Part shown: one piece after another, positions 7,250-13,980 of the stretch
Layout of the letters: each line of letters begins with the position of its first letter
How positions within the stretch are numbered: position 1 is the first letter of the stretch
Assembly (NCBI GenBank): GCA_964404765.1
Contig: CAYOLL010000149.1
Span: 1-14,571 of the forward strand
Source: CAYOLL01 sp964404765 [NCBI: uncultured Gemmatimonadota bacterium]
GTDB taxonomy: Bacteria; 4572-55
Direction: 5' to 3'
DNA: 14,571 nt
Notes under the pieces: model-generated
Seen by the model: only the letters and a program-made list of their open reading frames with translations
Database searches by the model: none
Told to the model about the DNA's origin: nothing
Made by a program: the position numbers and the translations under genes

Positions 7250-9634
7250 TTAGATACTCAAATCCGTTTTTAATTGTTTGATATCGTTTTGTATGTTTTG
7301 TAAAAATTTCTCATCTAATTTAAGGTCATTTTCAATGCTTTTTAAATATGCTTGAAATTTTCTCTTTCCTAATTCAAATTTTAGTATCTCCAGTGCAAAA
7401 ATATTCTGCTGAATAAGATAATTCAAATCTTTACGAAATTGGTTGTCATACCACCATAGCTTTTTGTTGGATAATATGTTGAGGATTTGATGGATTAAAA
7501 ACTGTATTCGATAATTGTTGATTTTAATTTTCTTGAGTACTTCCTTCTTTATCTTTTCAAAATACGCGTTGTCTGATTCAAAATCGCTTTGTTTTTGCCA
7601 ATCTTTTTTACTCAAAAGGTTTCTTAAAACTCTATAAAAAATCAAGCCTTGAATATCGGCTTTTATTTTTTCTTCATTTGATGTTAATGATGTAATCTGC
7701 AAACGCCTGTCGTGTTTTAAGGGTAAAACAATCTCCATTAATGTTTTACCATAAACATATTTATTTATAATCGCCCAATTAAAATCACTTCTGCGGTTGT
7801 AATCTTTACTTGGCGAGTAGTTCGGAACTCTCAATAACTCAGGATTAAAAATAATGGTATTTCCACCACGATAAATAGATTCTTTAACAATTTCCCCCCA
7901 ATCGGCATAATGCAACTTGCGAAAAACATTCACACCTTTGGCAAGCAGCGAGGTTTCATTCAAGAAGTTCTTAAATGCTTCGGCAAAAGTGACATTTTCG
8001 CTTTTCCAATAATAAGGATATTCAAGGTGTTGAAAGTCTTGGCTTGACAAATCATAATAAAATTCCTCAAATATTTTTTCGTTCTTTTGCAATTCGCTTA
8101 GCGTGTAATTAGCTACAGGATTACAATGTTCGAAAAATGAAAGATTGTAGTAAAAGTCAATTAATTGCGTTCTCAGCGTGCTTAAAAAAGGTAGCGGCGG
8201 CGCATCGGAAACCAGACCGAATAACGCATCAACATTATTGCTAATCTGTTTTGAAATAATTGCAAAATAGTTTGGCTGCCTTAGTTCGCTTTCCGAGCTA
8301 TAATATTTGAACAAATTATCGTCATCTATTACCCACGTTACAAAACTACCGTTAAAAATTTCCTTCCCTTTATTGTAAAGCGCCTTTTGTAAAGCTGTTC
8401 TATTTTCTGCAATTGATTGATTTGGTATCGAATTTTTAATTAACTCAATATTCAGTTGCTTTTCTGTTTTGAAATATTGGATAATCGGTCGGATTGAAAA
8501 TTCATTATCTGTATTTTCCAAAACAAAGAACTTATACGCCAAAAGGGAATCGCCATATTTTAAGTGTAGTTCGTAAAACGATTTAAACAATTCGATTAGA
8601 TTATTAGCGTTATTTGAGATCGTGCCTATAATCAGATTAAATTTTTCCCCCGTTTGCTCTTGAACTTCTTGGCACTCACATTTAAGGGGCGGTAATGAGG
8701 GGGGTAACCGGTAGTCAAAAAGTGCTCCGGCTCGATCCAGTGATTTTTGTTGTACTTCGGCAGAAAATTGATGTAAATACTTTCTGTAAAAAGTATCCAA
8801 GCCTTCTTTTTTATGTTGTGGATTTGATGTGACTCTTTGGTCATTGTCCGCATAATGCTTTACTAAAATTTTATCTATAAATTTTATCTCTTTCGACGGT
8901 CTCAGGCTCACATATTCAAGTAATCTCATGGCTAAATCCCTATCTGTTGCACTCCTTAGAGCCTCATCAAAGCCGCCAATTGCCCAGAATGTTTTTAAGT
9001 CTATAAAAATATTGCTTCCTTGCAGTCCAGGATTTTGGATGAAAAAGTTTTCTTTTGTAAAAGAATGCTCATCAGGTTGGATTTCAATAGTTTTGTCTTT
9101 TTCTATTCTTAAAATTCCTGACACTGCCGCGACGGATCTAACAGTCTTTAACTTGTTACATATCCATGCTTCTTCTACATTTTTAACACTTTCCAGATGA
9201 GCATGCAAATAGCTTTTGTCCCATTCATCGTCATCATCCAAAATTGCGAGGTAATAGTGCCTATCGCTATATTGTAACGCTTTAAATGCTCCCGTATTCC
9301 AAGCGCCTGTGCCGGAGAATCCTTTAGTCCGAGTGTTTTTTAATAACGTTGTATGAAAAAAGTTATCAAAGTTTAGATTATACTCTTTTTTATATTTTTC
9401 AAATTTCGTTTTTAATACATTTTTCCTTAAATTTTTTATCCCTGATCTTATTTTACCATACTCATTAGAGTTAATTTTATTCTCTGGAATCAGGTTGTCA
9501 TCCACAATATAAATCTGGTGTGGATTGACATTCTCTTGTTCATAAACTGATTTTAAAGCGCGATCTAACAACAAACTAGTTCTTGCATTACTAGTTGCAA
9601 TGATTACAATCACAGGATCAGTATTTTTATTCAT
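7250..9634 (-). CDS. Large glycosyltransferase, GT-A family 2 type, probably two domains
   Basis: Predicted to move a sugar from a nucleotide-sugar donor to an unknown acceptor. In the 794 residues, the first GT-A domain (about 6-265) shows VIIATSNARTSLLLDRALKSV, VDDN at 44-47, the metal-binding run DDDDEWD at 133-139, GGFDEAL and TDRDLAMRL. After a linker (Pro-rich near 311-317, CEC near 319-321), a second Rossmann-like region starts at about 332 (NLIIGTISNNANNLI) and carries VIDDDN at 435-440, a plausible second DxD. The last 250-300 residues are Lys-, Asn- and Phe-rich and mostly helical, and I recognise no family in them. There is no signal peptide or membrane span, so it should be cytosolic. 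It overlaps the dehydrogenase gene by 8 nt (ATGAATAA), implying translational coupling. Confidence 0.85.
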   Translation of the reverse strand: MNKNTDPVIVIIATSNARTSLLLDRALKSVYEQENVNPHQIYIVDDNLIPENKINSNEYGKIRSGIKNLRKNVLKTKFEKYKKEYNLNFDNFFHTTLLKNTRTKGFSGTGAWNTGAFKALQYSDRHYYLAILDDDDEWDKSYLHAHLESVKNVEEAWICNKLKTVRSVAAVSGILRIEKDKTIEIQPDEHSFTKENFFIQNPGLQGSNIFIDLKTFWAIGGFDEALRSATDRDLAMRLLEYVSLRPSKEIKFIDKILVKHYADNDQRVTSNPQHKKEGLDTFYRKYLHQFSAEVQQKSLDRAGALFDYRLPPSLPPLKCECQEVQEQTGEKFNLIIGTISNNANNLIELFKSFYELHLKYGDSLLAYKFFVLENTDNEFSIRPIIQYFKTEKQLNIELIKNSIPNQSIAENRTALQKALYNKGKEIFNGSFVTWVIDDDNLFKYYSSESELRQPNYFAIISKQISNNVDALFGLVSDAPPLPFLSTLRTQLIDFYYNLSFFEHCNPVANYTLSELQKNEKIFEEFYYDLSSQDFQHLEYPYYWKSENVTFAEAFKNFLNETSLLAKGVNVFRKLHYADWGEIVKESIYRGGNTIIFNPELLRVPNYSPSKDYNRRSDFNWAIINKYVYGKTLMEIVLPLKHDRRLQITSLTSNEEKIKADIQGLIFYRVLRNLLSKKDWQKQSDFESDNAYFEKIKKEVLKKIKINNYRIQFLIHQILNILSNKKLWWYDNQFRKDLNYLIQQNIFALEILKFELGKRKFQAYLKSIENDLKLDEKFLQNIQNDIKQLKTDLSI

Positions 9635-10529
9635 TATTTGCTTTCTTCCTTATCCAATTTTTAATTATTTTTAGCATTTTGTCATAAGTTTTTCTGGCTT
9701 CATAATCTGTCATCCATGCGATATGGGGTGTAACAAGAATATTCGGATGTGAAAGCAGTTTCTGATAATTTTTGTCATTCAAGTTTCCTATACTTTTACC
9801 AGAAGCGTCTTCTGCAACTGCTAATAATATCCCATTATCAAGAGCATAGATCATTGCTTCAAAGTCGTAAATTTCTAATGGTGTGACAGATATAAAAAAG
9901 CTTCCTTTTTTAAAAGCACAAAAGACGTCTTTGTTTATCAATCCAACGGTTCTATCATTTTTTCGCAAACAATTTACAATAATATCGGCGTCCATAACCT
10001 TTTCTTTGACATTCTCATTTCTTTTAAAAAATTTTACATTTAGCCCTAACGCCAAGCAAATTTCTGAAACTCTATTTCCTATCGCTCCCTGACCAAGAAT
10101 CGTAATATTTCTACCCATAAGACTCTTTCTCAATTTCAATATTTCTATATTTTCCTCATCTCGAACTCTTACTAACGTATGCAATTCTCTATAAAAATAA
10201 AAGATCATTCCAACAATCCATTCAGAAACCGATTCCTTATATTCTCTTGAAAAAGACCGTATTTCTATGTTGTTCGATCTCATCAAGTTTTTATCAACAT
10301 TTAGAGATGAACGATAGGGGATAATTATGAGGACGTTGTGCAGCTTTTGTAACACATTCTCACTTATGAAGTTTTTATCGGTGCAAATTATATCAGCAGT
10401 TGAACATCGGCTTAACCATTCATCAATAGAGCCAGGATAATCTTCGTAGAACTTTACATTGCCAAGTGAACCTAATTGTCCTATTTGATCTGCAAGCAGA
10501 TACATTTTGTGCGGGATTACTATTCTCAT
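9627..10529 (-). CDS. D-2-hydroxyacid dehydrogenase-like protein, atypical active site
   Basis: A 300-residue NAD(P)-binding protein of the D-isomer 2-hydroxyacid dehydrogenase family, which interconverts 2-hydroxy- and 2-oxo-acids. The substrate-binding half spans about 1-100 and 270-300, with the Rossmann domain between. GQGAIG at 146-151 is the dinucleotide loop, KNDRTVGLINKDVF matches the family, and TPHIAW holds the expected active-site His269. The usual N-T-A-R-G segment reads SVTPLE here, so the catalytic Arg is replaced (Pro217 by my alignment); E240 is a candidate for the acidic partner. Catalysis may therefore be altered or absent. It starts one base after the deacetylase stop and overlaps the glycosyltransferase start by 8 nt. 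The context suggests tailoring of a sugar-linked product. Confidence 0.85.
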   Translation of the reverse strand: MRIVIPHKMYLLADQIGQLGSLGNVKFYEDYPGSIDEWLSRCSTADIICTDKNFISENVLQKLHNVLIIIPYRSSLNVDKNLMRSNNIEIRSFSREYKESVSEWIVGMIFYFYRELHTLVRVRDEENIEILKLRKSLMGRNITILGQGAIGNRVSEICLALGLNVKFFKRNENVKEKVMDADIIVNCLRKNDRTVGLINKDVFCAFKKGSFFISVTPLEIYDFEAMIYALDNGILLAVAEDASGKSIGNLNDKNYQKLLSHPNILVTPHIAWMTDYEARKTYDKMLKIIKNWIRKKANNE

Positions 10530-10530
10530 T

Positions 10531-11328
10531 TTATACTACTCTTCTCCCTATGCAAAATTTGTTATTCTGCTCGTGTCTTATTGACAAACCAAATTTGTAT
10601 CCTGAATTTTTACAGAATGTCTGAATCGCCTCGTCATTTTTTCCTTCCGGATAACAAAAGACATTGATCTTTTTGCCAATAGCTTTTTCCAAAAGTTCTT
10701 TTGATTCTGCAATTTCTTTATTACTTTCAATCTGATGAGATGTTAGAAATCTGTGTGTAACTCCATGACTTGCAATAGAGAAAATATTTGAAAGCTCCAA
10801 CACCTCATCCCTGTCTAAAAATAGCTGTTTTAAATTTTGCTTTATTTCCTTAAAACTTTCCGATAATAATTTCAACTCATAGGGGTTCAATCTTGCAACT
10901 TTATTTTTAATTTCCGTTATATCGTTATCATCCAGTTTAATTTTTGCAATTTCTTCTACTGCGCGTAATTTACGATTTGATATAAGCTCATAAACTACAT
11001 CCATCCCGGTAAATTGATGGGTAAAGGAGTTGCCGGTATTAATTGAAAATGTAACATTATCATAAGCAAAATCATATTTTTTCCCCAACAGATAGGCAAC
11101 CTGTAAATGCTCCTTAAAGCCATCATCAAAGCTTAAATGGACGTAATTGTTATCTTTTATAGCGTCTTCTATATTTCCAAATTGAAAACCGCGAATCAAA
11201 TAGTCATCGATTATGTGAAATATATTTTCAATGGAAGTAATCATATTTCGCTGAAAATATATTTCATTTACATTTTGACTCTTATTGAGGAGTACTCTGT
11301 GAAACATCAAGATGTTTGGCTTATTCAT
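10531..11328 (-). CDS. Polysaccharide deacetylase (NodB/CE4-like)
   Basis: Predicted metal-dependent deacetylase acting on an N-acetyl sugar or related amide. In the 265-residue protein, motif 1 is SFDDG (66-70, catalytic Asp68 and metal Asp69). Motif 2 is SHGVTH with metal ligands H188 and H192, and motif 3 is CYPEGKND (225-232). The opening MNKPNILMFHRVL is typical of this family. No signal peptide is seen, so unlike peptidoglycan deacetylases it should act in the cytosol, possibly on a precursor. A frame extends to an ATG at 11367, but those 13 extra codons come from the inserted 140-bp element. The ATG at 11328 is the ancestral start, lying in an ATGAATAA overlap with the upstream gene before insertion. 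It ends abruptly at GRRVV, one base before the dehydrogenase start. Confidence 0.85.
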   Translation of the reverse strand: MNKPNILMFHRVLLNKSQNVNEIYFQRNMITSIENIFHIIDDYLIRGFQFGNIEDAIKDNNYVHLSFDDGFKEHLQVAYLLGKKYDFAYDNVTFSINTGNSFTHQFTGMDVVYELISNRKLRAVEEIAKIKLDDNDITEIKNKVARLNPYELKLLSESFKEIKQNLKQLFLDRDEVLELSNIFSIASHGVTHRFLTSHQIESNKEIAESKELLEKAIGKKINVFCYPEGKNDEAIQTFCKNSGYKFGLSIRHEQNNKFCIGRRVV

Positions 11329-11334
11329 TTTTTT

Positions 11335-11474
11335 TGTACTAGTCAACAACCTGTCGAACACTTTCATGCCGGAATGTTTTTATCCGGTATCTTGTTTGCC
11401 TGTAAGAAAATTCCGGCCAAAAACACGCCGGAATAACAACTGTAAAAGTGTTCTAAAGGTCTTTGACTAGTACA
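11335..11474. mobile_element. 140-bp foldback element with 15-bp target duplication
   Basis: The ends TGTACTAGTCAA (11335-11346) and TTGACTAGTACA (11463-11474) are perfect inverted repeats. The arms continue inward with matching ACCT and GAACACTTT blocks and a G+C-richer core of CCGGAATGTTTTTATCCGG type, so nearly the whole unit folds back on itself. The perfect direct repeat CTTATTCATTTTTTT flanks it at 11320-11334 and 11475-11489. It has no coding capacity and is richer in G+C than its surroundings, suggesting a host-resident MITE that moved into the island. The duplication spans the joint stop/start of the two neighbouring genes. Confidence 0.88.
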
Positions 11475-11475
11475 C

Positions 11476-13332
11476 TTATTCATTTTTTTCTAAAATAAAA
11501 ACAATAAAATCCGAGTTGTTAATTCCATTCGTTTGTGTTGAATCGCTTGTTTGAATAATTCCTTTAATATCGAGCTTAAAGTATGCGAACAGCGTTTCAT
11601 AAAACGACAATGGTCTGTGAATATCAAATCGCTCTCTGGCGGATGAATAAATTTTTTTGACGAGTTTATTCTCATTTTGGTAGCTGAAATTGTTAGGCAG
11701 TATCCTTTTTTGTAATACTGAGCAAGTTTGATACGTATAAAGCGGGTTGCAGATTATCAATACAATATATTTGTTTGATAGTGAGACTAAGTCACTCATA
11801 ATCTGGTTAATTATCTGCAGTCGTTCTTGTTTTGTTTCTGCTAACAGATGACATAAAACCAATGAACATAAAACGCTATCAAAAAATTTATTGCTTTGGA
11901 TCAGTTTTTGAATTTCCAAATAATTGATACATTGAATGTCTTGGTAATATGTGTTCTTGTATTTCACTACAATTTTTTCGTCAGGCTCATAAGCTGTTAC
12001 GGATAAACCAAGCTTGTTTAGCATATCAGCCATGTCGCCATACCCAGAGCCATAATCAAGGACACTATTAACGTTAATGTGCTCCGTAAAAATCTCTTTG
12101 ATAATAGGGTTCAGCAGGTCTTTTTTATCGGTTGTGTCAACTTTATGATAAAAAACTTCAAACTCTTGTTTCAAATTATCAGGATTAAATCCAAACTCAG
12201 CCATTAAAGAAAAATCGTTGGTTGTATTAACAGGGGAAAGATATTTTTTGAAATCGTTATAGTTTGAAAGCTTGTTTTGTAGCTTATAAGTTACAAAAGC
12301 TCTGCGGCACATACTCTTAAAAAGATGTTCTGAAAACGGATAAAAGCTATGCCCGATGTCTGAAACAATCAAAACCTTATTTTCAGCAATTCTTATATTC
12401 TTAGGTTGGAAATCTGCAAGCACCCAGTTTATTTTTTTGAATTCTTTTAGCAGTGAAATGTATTCTCTTATTTCAATTTGGGGGCTTTCTAAGAACGCTA
12501 TAGTTCTGCTGTACCTGTACTTTATAACGATTATTTTTTCTTTATCTAGTATGTAGGTCGTGAAGTTGAAAAAGCGGTTTAAACTTTTATTTCTGGCGAT
12601 GCTATCTGCTAATGCTAACAACTTCCAATATAAATCCAAATAATTTTGCTCATTGTCAATAATCTTGTATATATTTTCAGCGTCCTTAAAAACATAACCC
12701 TCACTTCCCATCCCAAGTAATTCAAGATTGTTTTTAAGAAGGAAATAATTGCTTAAAATTTCTTTCGCTTTTTCAGCTCCAATCCTTGCTTTTTTCACAC
12801 CTGAAAATTTTTTATTTAAGTAGATTGCTAAATTCTCATTCAGTATATTTATTGCATCTTGTGGGGTTTCGGCACAAAATATTTTGTCCTGTCTTCGATC
12901 ATCAAGAGCCTGTCCGCATAGTTTTTCACTCCAACCTTGTGTTTTGAGTCCAATAATGAGCTTGCCCATTTGCCAGGCGGCCGAAATTTCATTGAGCGTA
13001 CCTGAGCCTCCGCCAACAGCGATAACTGCATTTGCCAAACTGATAAGCACTAAATTTCTTGCCAGTCCCAGACCAGTTGGAATCGGAATATCAACATACG
13101 GGTTAGCATTATCCGAACTATAGTCAGGCAAAACACCAATTATTGAGTTTTGGGTGTAATTCTTAGAATGCTTTGCTCCTTTTGATGCGTATTCCATTAC
13201 TCCGCCTAAACCACCCGTAGCCAAAACATAACCATGATCAATTATTAATTTGCCTAACTCAAAAGATATTTTTTGCTTTTCAATATCACTGTCAATATTC
13301 GCATTACCTATTACGGCTATTATTTTTTTCAC
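11476..13332 (-). CDS. LOG-family / kinase-like / SAM methyltransferase fusion
   Basis: A 618-residue three-domain protein, first gene of the island operon. Residues 1-170 are a TIGR00725-type LOG (SLOG) domain: KKIIAVIGNAN, GGLGGVMEYASKGAK, RN at 92-93 and VGGGSGTLNEI with E115; related LOG enzymes cleave nucleoside monophosphates. Residues about 185-350 look kinase-like, with glycine loop GMGSEGYVF (207-215), K223, catalytic-loop-like LADFQPKN (D307, N312) and SDIG with D325 in the DFG position. Residues about 400-618 are a class I SAM methyltransferase with VLDYGSGYGD (424-433) and acidic E449. I chose the GTG at 13332 because AAGGA lies 7 nt upstream and LOG proteins begin this way. The ATG at 13374 has no Shine-Dalgarno. 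The gene originally overlapped the deacetylase start by 8 nt. Confidence 0.85.
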   Translation of the reverse strand: MKKIIAVIGNANIDSDIEKQKISFELGKLIIDHGYVLATGGLGGVMEYASKGAKHSKNYTQNSIIGVLPDYSSDNANPYVDIPIPTGLGLARNLVLISLANAVIAVGGGSGTLNEISAAWQMGKLIIGLKTQGWSEKLCGQALDDRRQDKIFCAETPQDAINILNENLAIYLNKKFSGVKKARIGAEKAKEILSNYFLLKNNLELLGMGSEGYVFKDAENIYKIIDNEQNYLDLYWKLLALADSIARNKSLNRFFNFTTYILDKEKIIVIKYRYSRTIAFLESPQIEIREYISLLKEFKKINWVLADFQPKNIRIAENKVLIVSDIGHSFYPFSEHLFKSMCRRAFVTYKLQNKLSNYNDFKKYLSPVNTTNDFSLMAEFGFNPDNLKQEFEVFYHKVDTTDKKDLLNPIIKEIFTEHINVNSVLDYGSGYGDMADMLNKLGLSVTAYEPDEKIVVKYKNTYYQDIQCINYLEIQKLIQSNKFFDSVLCSLVLCHLLAETKQERLQIINQIMSDLVSLSNKYIVLIICNPLYTYQTCSVLQKRILPNNFSYQNENKLVKKIYSSARERFDIHRPLSFYETLFAYFKLDIKGIIQTSDSTQTNGINNSDFIVFILEKNE

Positions 13333-13339
13333 CTGTATT

Positions 13340-13344
13340 TCCTT
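13340..13344 (-). promoter_or_regulatory. Ribosome binding site deciding a GTG start
   Basis: AAGGA on the minus strand lies seven bases before the GTG at 13332-13330, an ideal distance. No comparable site precedes the in-frame ATG at 13374. Confidence 0.7.
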
Positions 13345-13386
13345 GCTATACTTTAAACGGCCATAGCTTTTCATTTTATGAGTGTT

Positions 13387-13456
13387 AGAGATGCCATCTT
13401 TAACCTGTTTGTATACAACAAATTACAGAAAAATAAAAAATAAAGATGGCATCTCT
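13387..13456. promoter_or_regulatory. 16-bp perfect inverted repeat upstream of the island operon
   Basis: AGAGATGCCATCTTTA at 13387-13402 pairs exactly with 13441-13456 across a 38-bp A+T-rich loop. It lies about 55-125 bp upstream of the GTG start of the LOG fusion, in the only sizeable non-coding stretch of the island. It may be an operator, a leader hairpin controlling the operon, or the ends of a tiny insertion. No clear target duplication flanks it. Confidence 0.6.
13409..13418. promoter_or_regulatory. Palindrome TTGTATACAA
   Basis: This perfect 10-bp palindrome sits inside the loop of the 13387-13456 inverted repeat. It shares its GTATAC centre with a second palindrome at 13479-13490, so the two may be paired regulator sites. 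Confidence 0.35.
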
Positions 13457-13478
13457 TTGCAAAAAGTTGTACCCGTCG

Positions 13479-13490
13479 AAAGTATACTTT
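13479..13490. promoter_or_regulatory. Palindrome AAAGTATACTTT
   Basis: A perfect 12-bp palindrome about 150 bp upstream of the operon's first start codon. The related string TATACTTTA occurs again at about 13347, close to that start. No regulator gene is present in the island. Confidence 0.35.
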
Positions 13491-13582
13491 AGGCAACGAC
13501 GTGGATAGGAAAGACTTGAGCAGAGATATAAATACGTCAATGGCAAATGGTCAGTGGCGGCGGAATTGGCTTGTGTTGGAGA

Positions 13583-13729
13583 TCAGATACCCGCAAAAGA
13601 GTGATCCGCCACCGCGTCGGTTTCATCGCCTTTTTGCCGAAAGTAAATATAACCCTGACGCGGTATCTCCTTCAGCCGATGCAGGCTGCGATAGACGCGC
13701 AAAATTTTATCGAGAGTGTCTTTTTCCAT
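13583..13729 (-). pseudogene. Fragment of the tandem HD gene (5' end only)
   Basis: The frame repeats the first 45 residues of the HD protein, from MEKDTLDKIL to ADHSF, with one change (Ala35 to Asp). It then leaves homology at 13595 and stops after three more codons. It contains only H43 of the HD metal site, so it cannot be an active enzyme. It is the remnant next to the old HD upstream region, and the native promoter reads through it towards the island. Confidence 0.9.
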
Positions 13730-13745
13730 GAAGTTAGCTCGTTTC
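13596..13745. repeat. Island-flanking direct repeat, right copy
   Basis: Partner of 7041-7190, 148 of 150 identical. The homology ends at 13745, within an upstream in-frame ATG (13747-13745) that the left copy lacks. Sequence beyond is the presumed original upstream flank of the HD gene. Confidence 0.95.
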
Positions 13746-13785
13746 ATAAGGGAAGAGTGGCGATAGCTCCTAAAATTTGCGCTTG

Positions 13786-13814
13786 AATATAACAAAAAAA
13801 ACGGGGAATAACAA
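13786..13814 (-). promoter_or_regulatory. Sigma70-type promoter, native promoter of the HD gene
   Basis: On the minus strand TTGTTA (13814-13809) and TATATT (13791-13786) are separated by exactly 17 bp. They lie about 55 bp upstream of the HD-fragment start. The island now separates this promoter from the intact HD gene. It points leftward, through the fragment, towards the four-gene operon. Confidence 0.55.
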
Positions 13815-13908
13815 CCGCCTTTTTGACTTCAGTCTATAGCCATGCATTGTAAGAGTCATTTCAATCCATGCCCTGGCGCTAAAACCGCAAGCCGGTTCCC
13901 TCTTGTCC

Positions 13909-13937
13909 CCAAAAATAATAGCATAGATTATTTTTGG
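13909..13937. repeat. A+T-rich hairpin, 11-bp arms
   Basis: CCAAAAATAAT at 13909-13919 pairs perfectly with 13927-13937 around a 7-base loop. It lies between the HD upstream region and the truncated transposase. The stem is mostly A-T and no T-run follows, so it is a weak terminator candidate; it may be insertion-sequence debris. Confidence 0.45.
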
Positions 13938-13980
13938 CCTTGACAATCCAGTTCAACTTAAACTTAAACTACTTTGTTTA

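Larger units (their letters stand above)
7191..13595. mobile_element. A+T-rich genomic island inserted at the HD gene
   Basis: About 6.4 kb of low-G+C DNA (a counted line at 12601 is 30%) lies between two direct copies of the HD 5' end. It holds four coupled minus-strand genes and a promoter-like region but no integrase, transposase or relaxase. The arrangement host-repeat-island-repeat-host is what single-crossover integration of a circle carrying the 150-bp homology would leave. Replication-linked duplication is another route. The left edge is sharp at 7190/7191 and the right at 13595/13596. Confidence 0.8.

Noticed and set aside
11137-11436. Plus-strand 99-codon frame across the deacetylase and foldback element
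   Set aside because: It is antisense to the deacetylase and its end lies in the inserted element, with no recognisable domain.
13333-13374. ATG at 13374 as start of the LOG fusion
   Set aside because: It has no Shine-Dalgarno and would add 14 residues before the conserved LOG opening; the GTG at 13332 has AAGGA at ideal spacing.
13387-13456. A 70-bp MITE bounded by the 16-bp inverted repeat
   Set aside because: No target duplication is visible beyond a trivial TT, unlike the elements at 4073-4207 and 11335-11474, so a regulatory reading is preferred.
13501-13731. Plus-strand 76-codon frame spanning the right island edge
   Set aside because: It crosses the repeat boundary, is antisense to the HD fragment and matches no family.
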